This document shows positions 35,736-46,501 of a stretch of DNA of 64,000 nt, one piece after another; position 1 is the first letter of the stretch; each line of letters begins with the position of its first letter. The translations under genes were made by a program, and so were the position numbers. Under the pieces are notes generated by a model, which was not told where the DNA came from, searched no databases, and saw only the letters and a program-made list of their open reading frames with translations. The DNA is from Chitinophagales bacterium (GTDB lineage Bacteria; Bacteroidota; Bacteroidia; Chitinophagales; JADIYW01): positions 17,096 through 81,095 of the forward strand of contig JAIBAX010000015.1 in assembly GCA_019694955.1 (NCBI GenBank), read 5' to 3'.

Positions 35736-37127
35736 TTGTGCTATTAACCAATTTTTCTCTGTCAGTGGTTGTGTTTCTTCAATTTGTGCTATCAAAGCTT
35801 GTGCGGTTTTCTTGTTGGAGATATTCGTTTTGGTGATCTTTTTTAGTATAAAAATGAAATTTCTATAATTATCGGCATGATAACCTATCTTCTTTTGCCT
35901 GTTTAGGTAAACAGTGAAATTGTCTAAAGAATTGTTTAATAATTCGATTTCCTTGGTTTCATAATATATTTTTGCCAACATTGTTTTCGCAGCAAGGTTG
36001 ATGAGTGTATCGCCATAGTTATCCAAAAATAAAAGTGGCAAAGTTTTGTTATATTGCTTTTGCTCGAAGTATAAACGAGCCATGTTGAATTTTAACTGCC
36101 CTTCCCTAAAATCAGGATTTACTTTATTGATATTATTTTGAATAAATTGTTCCGTCCATGCATAATCTTTTTGTTGGAGAGAAAGAGAAATGATGTTACG
36201 GAAAGTAAAGCGACTCAGTTCTCCGTATTCGGAGAGTATGTCTATTGAGATGGCATGTTGATAGATGGCAAATAGTTTGGTTCTAAAATCTACATCGCCC
36301 CGATTAATTCTTTTGATACAAAAATTAATACCTAGTAGAAATAAATCGCGTCCCTCATTTGAAGAAAATTCGGTGATAGTTTCCGGTAGTAGCGTCATGA
36401 ATTCATTATAGGCATCCATTGCATCATTGTCTTGTACAAAATGATATGCCAACCAATAGAGGCGAATGGCCGGAATTTCGCAAAACGGTGCGGTATTGCA
36501 TTTTTCAAGAATTTCTGGAAGGAATGTGAACGTGTATTCTTTTTTGGCAACCACCTGATGGGTAGCCATGATACAGGCGTATTTGATTATTTCTGCCATG
36601 TAGAAATAGGTGAGTTTGATCTCTAACGCTTGCAGGTTGTTGTCGTTGTCTCTATTGTCTTTTTCTTTTAGTCGAAACAACATGGTTTGTATTTCTGCAT
36701 GTTGTTTGAATTGATCGCTATTGTTTAATGGGGAAGATCGCAATTGCTTCTCCGTCTCATGTAAATAGGAGAGGGCATGACGGTGAAGTCGGCGTTGTTC
36801 ATATACGCTGGCGAGGTCTTTTTTGTATCGTACTTTCTCTGCTTCCCACTGTCGGAAAACTAACATCTTTTCAAGTGTTTTTAATGCAAATGTGCATAGG
36901 ATACGGAAATTATCTGCATGAAACGGCAGTTTCGGATATATCGCTTCCCAAGCCCTGTATCTGTTGACGGTAATAGCAGAAATGTTCTTTCGAGATAACA
37001 GGTAGTCGAATAAATCGATTAAATCCTTCCGTTGGTTGTGGTAGGGAGAAGATATCCATTTTTTTATTCCTCTTTTCTCAGAATCATTTAACGAATTAAA
37101 TAATAGTATTAAATCACTGTTTATCAT
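35706..37127 (-). CDS. Helical-repeat protein of unknown function
   Basis: I do not recognise this 473-residue protein beyond its being all-helical. It opens with SDLILLFNSLNDSEKRGIKKWI and carries helix pairs such as RLYWLAYHFVQDNDAMDAYNEF and EGQLKFNMARLYFEQKQYNK that look like tetratricopeptide-style pairs. There is no signal peptide or membrane segment, so it is probably cytoplasmic. Similar long helical proteins are common in Bacteroidota genomes without assigned function. Its final residues (RVNLGG) are encoded within the palindrome cluster. It is convergent with the MBL gene and divergent from the LRR protein gene. Confidence 0.65.
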   Translation of the reverse strand: MINSDLILLFNSLNDSEKRGIKKWISSPYHNQRKDLIDLFDYLLSRKNISAITVNRYRAWEAIYPKLPFHADNFRILCTFALKTLEKMLVFRQWEAEKVRYKKDLASVYEQRRLHRHALSYLHETEKQLRSSPLNNSDQFKQHAEIQTMLFRLKEKDNRDNDNNLQALEIKLTYFYMAEIIKYACIMATHQVVAKKEYTFTFLPEILEKCNTAPFCEIPAIRLYWLAYHFVQDNDAMDAYNEFMTLLPETITEFSSNEGRDLFLLGINFCIKRINRGDVDFRTKLFAIYQHAISIDILSEYGELSRFTFRNIISLSLQQKDYAWTEQFIQNNINKVNPDFREGQLKFNMARLYFEQKQYNKTLPLLFLDNYGDTLINLAAKTMLAKIYYETKEIELLNNSLDNFTVYLNRQKKIGYHADNYRNFIFILKKITKTNISNKKTAQALIAQIEETQPLTEKNWLIAQLTSRVNLGG

Positions 37128-37281
37128 TAATTTATAATATAAAATGGTATTTTAATTATTAACAAATATATAAAAATGTATTTGTTTATGCATGGTTTTA
37201 TATCGACATTTACTTTTGATATGTAATATGGACGCTGTTGCAGGTATTACAGGCAGTAGTTTAAGAAGTAAAATAAAAAAT

Positions 37282-40113
37282 ATGACACCAGTTGAATTTA
37301 AAATGCGTAAGGTCGTTCGCCAAGTAGTGAATAATGGCAAATATTCCGATAGGGCTTATAAAAGTTTAGCCAAGTCAAGGGTGTTTAGTGTGGTTGTGCT
37401 TGTGTTGATGCTGCTAGTAAGTAGTAGTGCAAAGGGGCAGTTTGTGGAGATTCCGGATCCTGCATTTAGAAATTATCTTCAAAGTAAATTTTTTACATGT
37501 TTTAATGCTCAAAATCAATTGGATACAGTTTGTGCTAAGAATGAAGTAATACCTACAATTGATATATCAGATAGAAGTGATATTTTTAGTATTGAAGGTG
37601 TTAAATATTTTAAATGCAAATATTTAGTCTGTCCTAATACAAGTATTAAAATTATTCCTGAACTTCCAAGTACCCTGACACACTTAATTGCTTATTCTAC
37701 TACTGAGCGGAAGATTGATTCAGTTTCTCCACTACCATCAAGTTTACGAGAGCTGGATGTAATGGGCAATAACATAAAATCTTTAAACAATCTTCCAAAT
37801 CAGCTAGAACTTCTTGCTTGTAGCGGAAATCAAATTTCTGTTTTGGAACTTCCTGATTCACTAGCTATGTTGTTTTGCGGCATTAATAAATTGACCCATT
37901 TACCCCCTTTGCCTATTAATGTTCTTAGTATTTATTGTCATAACAATTTTCTAACAGAATTGCCAGCATTAAATCAAAAAGTAAAATACATAAACTGTAG
38001 TAATAATCAAATTACAATAGTCCCTGAATTACCTCAGTCTACGGAGCATTTGTTTTGTGAAAACAACACGATAACTAGGATTGGTAAACTGCCGAGCAAT
38101 TTTTCAACACTAAGGTGTACAGGAAATCTATTAACTGAATTACCCATTTTACCTAATAATAAGCTATCTAGTTTAGAGTGTGGTGATAATAATATTGAAT
38201 GTTTACCTCCTTTGCCCTCATCTTTAGTAGTCTTACAACTACTCCCAAATTCATTTACATGCTTGCCTAATTATTTATCGATTATGGATGCCGAGTTACT
38301 ATCGTATCCTTTATGTATTGATGGAGATGTTGTAAATAACTTTTATTCATGTGCGCAAACAAACTCTAACGAGCGGTTCTTATTTGGGAAAGTATTTTTT
38401 GATCTTCTAAGGCAATGTTCTTTAAGTTTCAACTATGGAAATGCTAAAAACGCAGTTGTTCATATAAGTTCATCTCACGGAAAAAGTTTTAGCGTATTAA
38501 CCGATTATAAAGGAGAATTCAGAGCGTTGGTCGATTCTAGCGTTTATAATATAAATAAAATTACATTGAATAATTATTTTGAGAATACCATTCCAAACTG
38601 TAATTCTCAAATTGAAATTAAGCCTTCCGAAAACAGAAATTACGAACTTAATATAGGAATTTCTACCGACACCAATATTTGTGGGCCTTACTTTACTGTG
38701 AGTTCCAATATTAATCGGCTTAGATGGTGCGATGCGTTGACTAATTTTGAAGTATGGTACACTAATTACGGACCCGTAAATTCAACGAATACATATGTGG
38801 AAGTAGTTTTTGACACGCATTTGCAATTAAATACTGGCTCATGTAATATTCCACCTATTGCTCTTGGCAATAATACTTATCGCTTTAATGTTGGTCGTGT
38901 AGAGCCTTTTCAAACTGGAAATATAACAGGGTTGGTTTCTGTAAATTGTGACTCTACAATAGTTGGTATGACGCATTGCATGGAAGCCCATATTTACCCC
39001 GATACTTTATGTATAACCCAACTTTCTCGTGGAGCTGTTTTAGGCATAGACGCTTCCTGCCTCGGTGATTCTGTACAATTTATCCTGCGCAACAATGGCA
39101 AAGCCATGCAGCAGCAAGGTGTTTATTTAGTGTATGAAGACGATTTAATGATAAAGAGGATGAACTTTCAACTGGCGCAGGGAGAATTTTTAACCGAAAG
39201 ATTTATCGCCAACGGAAAAACCTATCGCATGGATGCCTCGTTAAGTATTGATATCCCACCTATTTTTGGCGATTCAGTGGTGAGCGCTGTTGTAGAAGGT
39301 TGCGAACCGAATTTTACGGGCAATATTTCTACGGGATTCGTCAACCAATTTCCGACTTATCGGAATCCTTATGCTACCAGTAAGTTCTGCGTACAATCAG
39401 TAGGTAGTTATGATCCTAATGAGAAGCTTGCATATCCAACCGGCTATGATGAACAACACTATATTCTTCCAACGCAAAACCTCCAATATGTACTCAATTT
39501 TCAAAATACTGGCACCGACACTGCCTACCGTGTAGCTTTAGTAGATACGCTATCGGGAGACTTGGATGTTAGCACCTTTGAATTTGTAAGTTCATCTCAC
39601 CCCTGTAGAATAGATATCCGCAACAATGTATTGGTCGTGAAATTTGACACGATTGACTTGCTTTGGCAAAGCATGGACGAGTTAGCGAGTCAAGGATATT
39701 TCAGTTTTCGTATCAGTCCCCGAAGTAATTTGGCTCCTCAAACCAAAATCGAGAATGATGTGGATATCTATTTTGACAGGAATGCTCCAGTGAGAACGAA
39801 TGCCGTTTACCATACCATCGGAGAAAATTTTATCAGAGTATTATCGGGCTATCATCACACCGCATTTTCTAAGGCGAAAGTTGTGGTAGCCCCTAATCCT
39901 GCAAGAACATTTGCGATGGTGCAAGTAGAAGGTGTTGAAGCAGCAAACCTTACACTTCATCTCTACGATTTGAATGGCAGGTTATTGCGTACGCAAGAAA
40001 CAAATGGAAATAGCTTTTCTATCGTTGCCAACGAATGGCCGAAAGGGATGTATGTCATTCAAGTGCTTATCGGTGCAGTACCGATATATAGCGGAAAATT
40101 GGCGATTGAGTAA
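37282..40113 (+). CDS. Leucine-rich-repeat T9SS surface protein
   Basis: This is a surface protein of about 943 residues counted from the ATG at 37282; in-frame ATGs at 37192, 37228 and 37303 are alternatives, so the start is uncertain. After a long n-region comes the signal core VFSVVVLVLMLLVSSSAKG, then FVEIPDPAFRNYLQSKF, about nine irregular leucine-rich repeats of the LPxxLxxLxCxxNxIxxL type, an Ig-like/DUF11-type middle, and the conserved domain beginning SYDPNEKLAYPTGY with FQNTGTDTAY and DIYFDRNAPVRTN. It ends with a type A T9SS sorting domain (VAPNPARTFAMVQVEG to the stop). It has a paralogue at 48163. Likely a surface adhesin or recognition protein. Confidence 0.85.
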   Translation: MTPVEFKMRKVVRQVVNNGKYSDRAYKSLAKSRVFSVVVLVLMLLVSSSAKGQFVEIPDPAFRNYLQSKFFTCFNAQNQLDTVCAKNEVIPTIDISDRSDIFSIEGVKYFKCKYLVCPNTSIKIIPELPSTLTHLIAYSTTERKIDSVSPLPSSLRELDVMGNNIKSLNNLPNQLELLACSGNQISVLELPDSLAMLFCGINKLTHLPPLPINVLSIYCHNNFLTELPALNQKVKYINCSNNQITIVPELPQSTEHLFCENNTITRIGKLPSNFSTLRCTGNLLTELPILPNNKLSSLECGDNNIECLPPLPSSLVVLQLLPNSFTCLPNYLSIMDAELLSYPLCIDGDVVNNFYSCAQTNSNERFLFGKVFFDLLRQCSLSFNYGNAKNAVVHISSSHGKSFSVLTDYKGEFRALVDSSVYNINKITLNNYFENTIPNCNSQIEIKPSENRNYELNIGISTDTNICGPYFTVSSNINRLRWCDALTNFEVWYTNYGPVNSTNTYVEVVFDTHLQLNTGSCNIPPIALGNNTYRFNVGRVEPFQTGNITGLVSVNCDSTIVGMTHCMEAHIYPDTLCITQLSRGAVLGIDASCLGDSVQFILRNNGKAMQQQGVYLVYEDDLMIKRMNFQLAQGEFLTERFIANGKTYRMDASLSIDIPPIFGDSVVSAVVEGCEPNFTGNISTGFVNQFPTYRNPYATSKFCVQSVGSYDPNEKLAYPTGYDEQHYILPTQNLQYVLNFQNTGTDTAYRVALVDTLSGDLDVSTFEFVSSSHPCRIDIRNNVLVVKFDTIDLLWQSMDELASQGYFSFRISPRSNLAPQTKIENDVDIYFDRNAPVRTNAVYHTIGENFIRVLSGYHHTAFSKAKVVVAPNPARTFAMVQVEGVEAANLTLHLYDLNGRLLRTQETNGNSFSIVANEWPKGMYVIQVLIGAVPIYSGKLAIE

Positions 40114-40173
40114 GCAATGCAATTTTTTTATGGATATTTTTGAAATAAAAAATATTTTTAGTATCTTAGTTAA

Positions 40174-43100
40174 ATGAAAAAGCTCTTATTATTATTCTCA
40201 CTCTTCCTGACAAAGGTTTGTTTTGGAACGATTGCCGTAGATTCTGTCAAAGTATTACCCAGTTCTTGTCAGAAAAATGGCAGTATTACGCTATATGTTA
40301 GCACCGACCGACCGCCATTGATTTATACAATTATTGATGGGCCGGAAACAAGACCTGCCCAAAGTGGCAATACTTTTGCAGCCTTGGCAAAGGGGACTTA
40401 TAAGGTGTTGGTCACTAATTTTTCTAGTGATAGCGTGATACGGTCAGTAATCATAGAAAGCGATTATATAGTTCCTGATTTTACGCTTTCCTTTACTCAT
40501 GCCACATGCAATAAGGATGCAAATGCTACCATAACTGCTATTGCCATACCAACAACTAAAGATCCATATATTTGGGAATTAAAGAATCTCACTCGCGGAA
40601 CTACAATTACCCAAAATAATGGAAATTTTATAAACTTAACCAATGATTCTTATTCAATAAGATTATATGATTCTTGTCAGAATTTTGTCACCCAATTTGT
40701 GGATTTTACCCAAAACAACACTAAAATTGATGATGTAATTTGTAATAATTTAGTCAAAAGAACTTGTTCCAAATCATTTGTATCGTTTATCGTTGACATG
40801 AAAGAAAACCCTTTAGCAAGTTTTACAGGAAAATTTGAATACAATGGTAATATCTATTTTGAAAATTTCACCACTACATATATTGGAATAAATAAATATG
40901 GAATTGAAACGGAGATTGAAGGGTATGATTTCGATATGGATGCCAAAGTCACTGTTTATAATCAATGTTTGGATAGCATAAGTTATCAGTTTAGAAGTGA
41001 TTTTTTCTTTAATCCAGTTTTTAATATAAATCCTGTAGAATGTAATGTCGTGTATGACTTATTTTATGCCGTTCCTAGTTTTCCTTGTAGAATGTATCCG
41101 CTATACCCTTTAACTATTGAATTGACTGATGTAGAAACAAACGCGGTTGTTTTTACAAATATTATAAATGCTGGGAATTTAGGGGTGCCTCCACAATTAT
41201 CGAATAAATTATATAGAACTAAAATAAGCGACATTTGTGGAAATGAGTATATACACACGTTCGCGTGGCCTGATTCTGTTGTTTTAGGTGAACCTTATGT
41301 CGAGTTAACGCCTAATGGAAATGTGGGTTTGGATTCAACAATGGGCTTCATAATAAGAACATATAATTTCATTAACCCAAAACTTGAAATTTTATCTGTT
41401 CCTGACCTTGTTACAAGTACTAGACCTGGTTATAGTTTCATTGGGAAATACAATCTTTTTGGGTATTATTATGATAATGGAGAATTTGATTTTGACTTCG
41501 GTGTTGGAGATTATAGTTTTAGGTTTTATGATGACTGTAACCGTGAACTAATATTTAATTTTACCATAACTCCAGATATGCTCTGTAGTTTCGATAATAT
41601 TTTTTCACCCAAACCAGGTTGTTTAAATCAGAACAAACTTTTTATTAATGCAAATCCAGTTGAACCATTTACAGACATAAATAATTCTGCTTATTTTTAT
41701 TCCGATGTAGAAATATTAAGAAATGATACCCTTTTAGACACAGATTTTTTCTATACAGATAATTACTATCCTCCAGATACTGCTAAATTTCTTAATTTAT
41801 TGCCTGTTAAACACGAAGTTAAAACATATTTTTACCAGAATACCGAATTTATTGAGGTCGTTTCTAGTGAAGATGTTGTTGCTTTTTTTGATGATGAATC
41901 TGGACTTACTTACTATTATTACCTTGATACTATTGAAATCCCTCCATATCAGCGCCCAAAAATAAGCAATTCAACCGATTTTGAATGTGGCGGAGATATT
42001 TATATTAATTTGATTCCAGATGTAAATACTGGTGTAGAACCTTACGAGTATGAGGTAATTTCTGGTCCAGATTTATATCCATTGCAATCTTCTAATCTTT
42101 TTAATTTTAAGAAAAACGGTATTTATACTGTCCGCATCTCTGACGCATGTGGCAATTCCAATACGTATGATTTCTCTGTTGATACCCTAAAGTATCCGTC
42201 CATTTCCCGAATAGGCAATACCTGCGATGGAGGAAGTGTGCAACTATTCTATCAGTCTTCCGTTTATTTTACCTATAAATGGACGAAACCGAATGGTCAG
42301 GTATATATCGGCGATACCTTGCAGGTAAACAATATCACCTCTGCCGATACCGGACAATACATTATTTGGAGAATTGTAAATATCAATGGATGTAAAGATT
42401 CTGTACAATTAACATATCGCTTAGAACAAAACATTCTTATCAAGCAGCAAGCCTCCATCTGTTCCGGTGATTCATATAATTTCTATGGTCAGAATTTAAC
42501 GTCTAGTGGTACGTACTCCCATAATATACAAACAGCCGGTTGTGATAGCATCATTGAACTCACATTAAATGTACTAAATGAAGTTCCTACAAAAATAGAA
42601 AGGCTTATTTGTAGAGGTACAAGTTTTACCTATAATAATCAAACGTATAGCGAAGAAGGTACGTATGATATTACACTTACCAGTTCCTTTGGTTGTGATA
42701 GCACTATACAGTTAGTTGTTGAATTTTTGAATGAACAGCTAGAGATTGAAGCCAGTGCCACGGAAGTAAACCAAGGAGATAGCATACAACTTACCGTTAA
42801 TTTGCAAGGGCAGTATGACTATGTGGAATGGGAACCGGCATATTTGATTTCAAGTCCAAATGAATTTACAACGAACGCTTACGTTGATAGCAGCAGGTGG
42901 TATTATGCAACACATATTAGCGAAGAAACAGGTTGTACAAGTGTAGATTCTATTTTTATCCGACTCAATAAAGATTGTAAGGAAGACAATGTATTTATTC
43001 CGAGTGCATTTTCTCCTAATGGCGATGGTATGAACGATGTTTTAAGGATCAAAACAAGGTTTACCTTAGATGAAATGACCCTGATCATCGTTGACAGATA

Positions 43101-43266
43101 TGGCAATAAGGTATTTGAAACCAACGATCAGGACATCGGTTGGGATGGTACATACAAGGGGAATAAAGTACCACAAGATGCCTATGCCTATTTCTTGAAA
43201 GCGAAATGCGATGGTAGTATTATTGAACGAAAGGGAAATATTACTATTGTAGGGACGGAAAAATAA
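40174..43266 (+). CDS. Gliding-motility-type (CHU_C) T9SS surface protein, copy A
   Basis: This 1030-residue protein has a signal peptide (about 1-18, ending KVCFG), SprB-like beta repeats from the N terminus (VLPSSCQKNGSITLYV, then CNKDANATITA), more Ig-like modules, two CSGDSYNFYGQNL/CRGTSFTYNNQTY cysteine modules, and the type B sorting domain NVFIPSAFSPNGDGMND with DRYGNKVFET and GWDGTYKGN. Such domains route proteins through T9SS to the surface as gliding or adhesion components. It is the first of a tandem pair whose N and C thirds are nearly identical; the central third (about residues 180-590) has diverged. The gene follows the LRR protein by 60 bases. Confidence 0.9.
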   Translation: MKKLLLLFSLFLTKVCFGTIAVDSVKVLPSSCQKNGSITLYVSTDRPPLIYTIIDGPETRPAQSGNTFAALAKGTYKVLVTNFSSDSVIRSVIIESDYIVPDFTLSFTHATCNKDANATITAIAIPTTKDPYIWELKNLTRGTTITQNNGNFINLTNDSYSIRLYDSCQNFVTQFVDFTQNNTKIDDVICNNLVKRTCSKSFVSFIVDMKENPLASFTGKFEYNGNIYFENFTTTYIGINKYGIETEIEGYDFDMDAKVTVYNQCLDSISYQFRSDFFFNPVFNINPVECNVVYDLFYAVPSFPCRMYPLYPLTIELTDVETNAVVFTNIINAGNLGVPPQLSNKLYRTKISDICGNEYIHTFAWPDSVVLGEPYVELTPNGNVGLDSTMGFIIRTYNFINPKLEILSVPDLVTSTRPGYSFIGKYNLFGYYYDNGEFDFDFGVGDYSFRFYDDCNRELIFNFTITPDMLCSFDNIFSPKPGCLNQNKLFINANPVEPFTDINNSAYFYSDVEILRNDTLLDTDFFYTDNYYPPDTAKFLNLLPVKHEVKTYFYQNTEFIEVVSSEDVVAFFDDESGLTYYYYLDTIEIPPYQRPKISNSTDFECGGDIYINLIPDVNTGVEPYEYEVISGPDLYPLQSSNLFNFKKNGIYTVRISDACGNSNTYDFSVDTLKYPSISRIGNTCDGGSVQLFYQSSVYFTYKWTKPNGQVYIGDTLQVNNITSADTGQYIIWRIVNINGCKDSVQLTYRLEQNILIKQQASICSGDSYNFYGQNLTSSGTYSHNIQTAGCDSIIELTLNVLNEVPTKIERLICRGTSFTYNNQTYSEEGTYDITLTSSFGCDSTIQLVVEFLNEQLEIEASATEVNQGDSIQLTVNLQGQYDYVEWEPAYLISSPNEFTTNAYVDSSRWYYATHISEETGCTSVDSIFIRLNKDCKEDNVFIPSAFSPNGDGMNDVLRIKTRFTLDEMTLIIVDRYGNKVFETNDQDIGWDGTYKGNKVPQDAYAYFLKAKCDGSIIERKGNITIVGTEK

Positions 43267-43345
43267 TTTAACAAATACCTGACACTTGAAGCATTCAAAG
43301 CCCTTTAAGTGTTGAAAGGCAATACTTATTCTGAATGTGAGCCAT

Positions 43346-46300
43346 ATGAAAAAGTTCGTATTAATACTCTCTCTATTCCTGACAAAGGTTTGTTTTGGAA
43401 CGATTACCGTAGATTCTGTCAAGGTATTGCCGAGTTCTTGTCAGAAAAACGGCAGTATTACGCTATATGTTAGCACCGACCGACCACCATTGATTTATAC
43501 CATTATTGATGGACCGGAAACAAGACCTGCTCAAAGTGGCAATACTTTTGCAGCTTTGGCAAAAGGGACGTATAAGGTGTTGGCCACTAATTTTGCGAAT
43601 GATAGCGTTATTAAATCTATAACAATTGAAAGTGACTATATTACGCCTGATTTTACCTTTACCTTCACGCATGCTACTTGTAATAAAGATGCGAATGCTA
43701 CTATTACTGCGGTAGCAACAGTCAGCACCAAAGATCCTTTTGTATGGGAATTAAAGAATCTCACTCGTGGCACCACGATTACCCAAAACAATGGCAATTT
43801 TTTCAATTTAACCAATGACGAATATTCTTTACGGCTGTACGACTCTTGTCAAAATTTTGTAACAAGGTTTGTTGATTTGTCTGTTTATGATACGGATATG
43901 AAAGATATTAGCTGTTCTAGTTTTGTTGTAAATAGCTGTACAAAAAGTACACTTAAATTTCTCTTAAAAACAAAAGAGAATCAATTCTCAAATTTTACAG
44001 GCAAATTTAGTTACAACGGCAATACTTACCTAAAGAATTTCACACATATATATTATAATAATTTATCCAAATATCAAATCACAACGGAATTAGATGGATT
44101 GGAATATGGCATGGAAGTTAACTTAGTTGTTTATAATCAATGTATGGATAGCATTGAATTGACATTTACCATTGGCGATTATATTTTCTACAGATATTTT
44201 ACTTTAGAGCCTTTTGAATGTAGCTTTGTTTATGATTTAATTTATGGATTCGACAATTCTACGCAATGTTATATGGATTTTCTATATCCTTTAAAATTAG
44301 AATTAAAAAATTTAACCACGAATACTATCGTACATACTGACACAATTGAAGAAGGAGCTATTCTTTTTCCGCACCAACAACCTTTTATTTCCTATCAAGC
44401 TAAAATTACTGACCCTTGTGGCAATCAATTTGTTGATCAATTTGTTTGGATTGATGCAGTTGTATTAGACCCAGTTAGTGTTGAATTAATAACAGATGGA
44501 TTAAATACAGGAGATGTTTGTTTAGACTCAACCAAGAGATTTGGAATAAGAACTATTAATTTCTTAAATCCACATCTTGAAGTTTTATCAACTCCAGACT
44601 TTGTTAGAAGTACTAGACCTGGACATAGTTATTTAGGACGCTATAATAAAAATGGCTATTATCAATATGACAATGATTTTTATTTTGAACTAGGTGTTGG
44701 CAACTACCGTTTTAGAATTTTTGATGATTGCAATAATGAGTTCATCTATGATTTAACCGTAACGCCTCAAATGTTATGTAGTTTTGAAAATGTTTATACG
44801 CCTAAAGCAGGTTGCTTAAATAGGAATAAACTCAATATTTCCAACAAACCTTTATTACCATCAAGTGGATTAAATGAAGATGCCTTTTATAATTCAAACG
44901 TTATTATTTTTAAAAATGGAAATTTCATTGAAGATGGACATATTTTTTCATCTTACTATACTGACGATACAACTAAATTTGTGAATTTAACAGAAGGCGA
45001 ATACAGTATAATGTTAGAAGTACAAGCATCTACCAAATTTGTTGAATTAATATCAAGTAACGACATACAAGAACCTTACCCTTATTTTTACAATTATTAT
45101 GACACTATCATTATTCCACCTTATCAACGCCCAAAAATAAGCTACAATACAGTTTTTGAATGTGGTGGCGATATTTATGTTAATTTGATTCCAGATGTAA
45201 ATACGGGTGTAGAACCTTACGAGTATGAGGTAATTTCTGGTCCAGATTTGTATCCATTACAATCTTCTAATCTTTTTAATTTTAAGAAAACCGGTATTTA
45301 TACTGCCCGCATCTCAGACGCATGTGGCAATTCCAATACTTATGATTTTTCTGTTGATACCCTAAAGTATCCGCCCATTTCCCGAATAGGCAATACCTGC
45401 GATGGGGGAAGTGTGCAACTGTTCTATCCTTCATCCGTTTATTTTACTTATAAATGGACGAAACCAAACGGTCAAGTATATATTGGTGATACCTTGCAGG
45501 TAAACAATATCACCTCGGCAGATACGGGGCAGTATGTTATTTGGAGAATTGTAAACATCAATGGATGTAGAGATTCTGTGCGGTTGACCTACCGCTTAGA
45601 GCAAAACATCCTTGTCAAAGAGCAAGCCTCCATCTGTTCCGGTGATGCATATAGTTTCTATGGTCAAAATTTAACGGCTAGCGGTACGTACTCCCATAAT
45701 ATACAAACAGCCGGTTGTGATAGCATCATTGAACTCACATTAAATGTACTAAATGAAGTTCCTACAAAAATAGAAAGGCTTATTTGTAGAGGTACAAGTT
45801 TTACCTATAATAATCAAACGTATAGCGAAGAAGGTACGTATGATATTACACTTACCAGTTCCTTTGGTTGTGATAGCACTATACAGTTAGTTGTTGAATT
45901 TTTGAATGAACAGCTAGAGATTGAAGCCAGTGCCACCGAAGTAAATCAAGGGGATAGCATTCAACTTACAGTTAATTTGCAAGGGCAGTATGATTATGTG
46001 GAATGGGAACCGGCACATCTGATTGCAAGCCCGAATGAATTTACGACTACCGCTTATGTGGATAGTAGCAGGTGGTATTATGTCACGCACATTAGTAAGG
46101 AATCGGCATGTACAAGTGTAGATTCTATTTATATCCGCCTCAATAATGATTGTAAGGAAGATAATGTCTTCATTCCGAGTGCCTTTTCTCCCAATGGCGA
46201 TGGTATGAATGATGTTTTAAGGATTAAAACAAGGTTTACCTTAGATGAAATGACCCTAATCATCTTTGATAGATATGGTAATAAGGTATTTGAAACAACC

Positions 46301-46441
46301 GATCAGAACATCGGTTGGGATGGTATATACAAGGGGAATAAAGTACCACAAGATTCCTATGCATATTTCTTGAAAGCGAAATGTGATGGTAATATGATTG
46401 AACGAAAAGGAAACATTACAATAATAGGGACGGAAAAATAA
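43346..46441 (+). CDS. Gliding-motility-type (CHU_C) T9SS surface protein, copy B
   Basis: This is a 1031-residue tandem paralogue of the preceding gene with the same signal peptide (FLTKVCFG), SprB-like start, cysteine modules and type B sorting domain (SAFSPNGDGMND, DRYGNKVFET). I chose the ATG at 43346; a GTG at 43337 is in frame. A 254-bp block (42508-42761 in copy A, 45683-45936 in copy B) is identical in DNA, while flanking regions differ by a few percent and the centre much more. That pattern implies recent gene conversion on an older duplication. The divergent centre is the likely ligand- or phage-facing part. Confidence 0.9.
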   Translation: MKKFVLILSLFLTKVCFGTITVDSVKVLPSSCQKNGSITLYVSTDRPPLIYTIIDGPETRPAQSGNTFAALAKGTYKVLATNFANDSVIKSITIESDYITPDFTFTFTHATCNKDANATITAVATVSTKDPFVWELKNLTRGTTITQNNGNFFNLTNDEYSLRLYDSCQNFVTRFVDLSVYDTDMKDISCSSFVVNSCTKSTLKFLLKTKENQFSNFTGKFSYNGNTYLKNFTHIYYNNLSKYQITTELDGLEYGMEVNLVVYNQCMDSIELTFTIGDYIFYRYFTLEPFECSFVYDLIYGFDNSTQCYMDFLYPLKLELKNLTTNTIVHTDTIEEGAILFPHQQPFISYQAKITDPCGNQFVDQFVWIDAVVLDPVSVELITDGLNTGDVCLDSTKRFGIRTINFLNPHLEVLSTPDFVRSTRPGHSYLGRYNKNGYYQYDNDFYFELGVGNYRFRIFDDCNNEFIYDLTVTPQMLCSFENVYTPKAGCLNRNKLNISNKPLLPSSGLNEDAFYNSNVIIFKNGNFIEDGHIFSSYYTDDTTKFVNLTEGEYSIMLEVQASTKFVELISSNDIQEPYPYFYNYYDTIIIPPYQRPKISYNTVFECGGDIYVNLIPDVNTGVEPYEYEVISGPDLYPLQSSNLFNFKKTGIYTARISDACGNSNTYDFSVDTLKYPPISRIGNTCDGGSVQLFYPSSVYFTYKWTKPNGQVYIGDTLQVNNITSADTGQYVIWRIVNINGCRDSVRLTYRLEQNILVKEQASICSGDAYSFYGQNLTASGTYSHNIQTAGCDSIIELTLNVLNEVPTKIERLICRGTSFTYNNQTYSEEGTYDITLTSSFGCDSTIQLVVEFLNEQLEIEASATEVNQGDSIQLTVNLQGQYDYVEWEPAHLIASPNEFTTTAYVDSSRWYYVTHISKESACTSVDSIYIRLNNDCKEDNVFIPSAFSPNGDGMNDVLRIKTRFTLDEMTLIIFDRYGNKVFETTDQNIGWDGIYKGNKVPQDSYAYFLKAKCDGNMIERKGNITIIGTEK

Positions 46442-46501
46442 TTCAAAAATCCGAATATCTGAAGGGTTTAGATTCCTTTTTGTGTTGAAAGATATTTTCC
46501 A

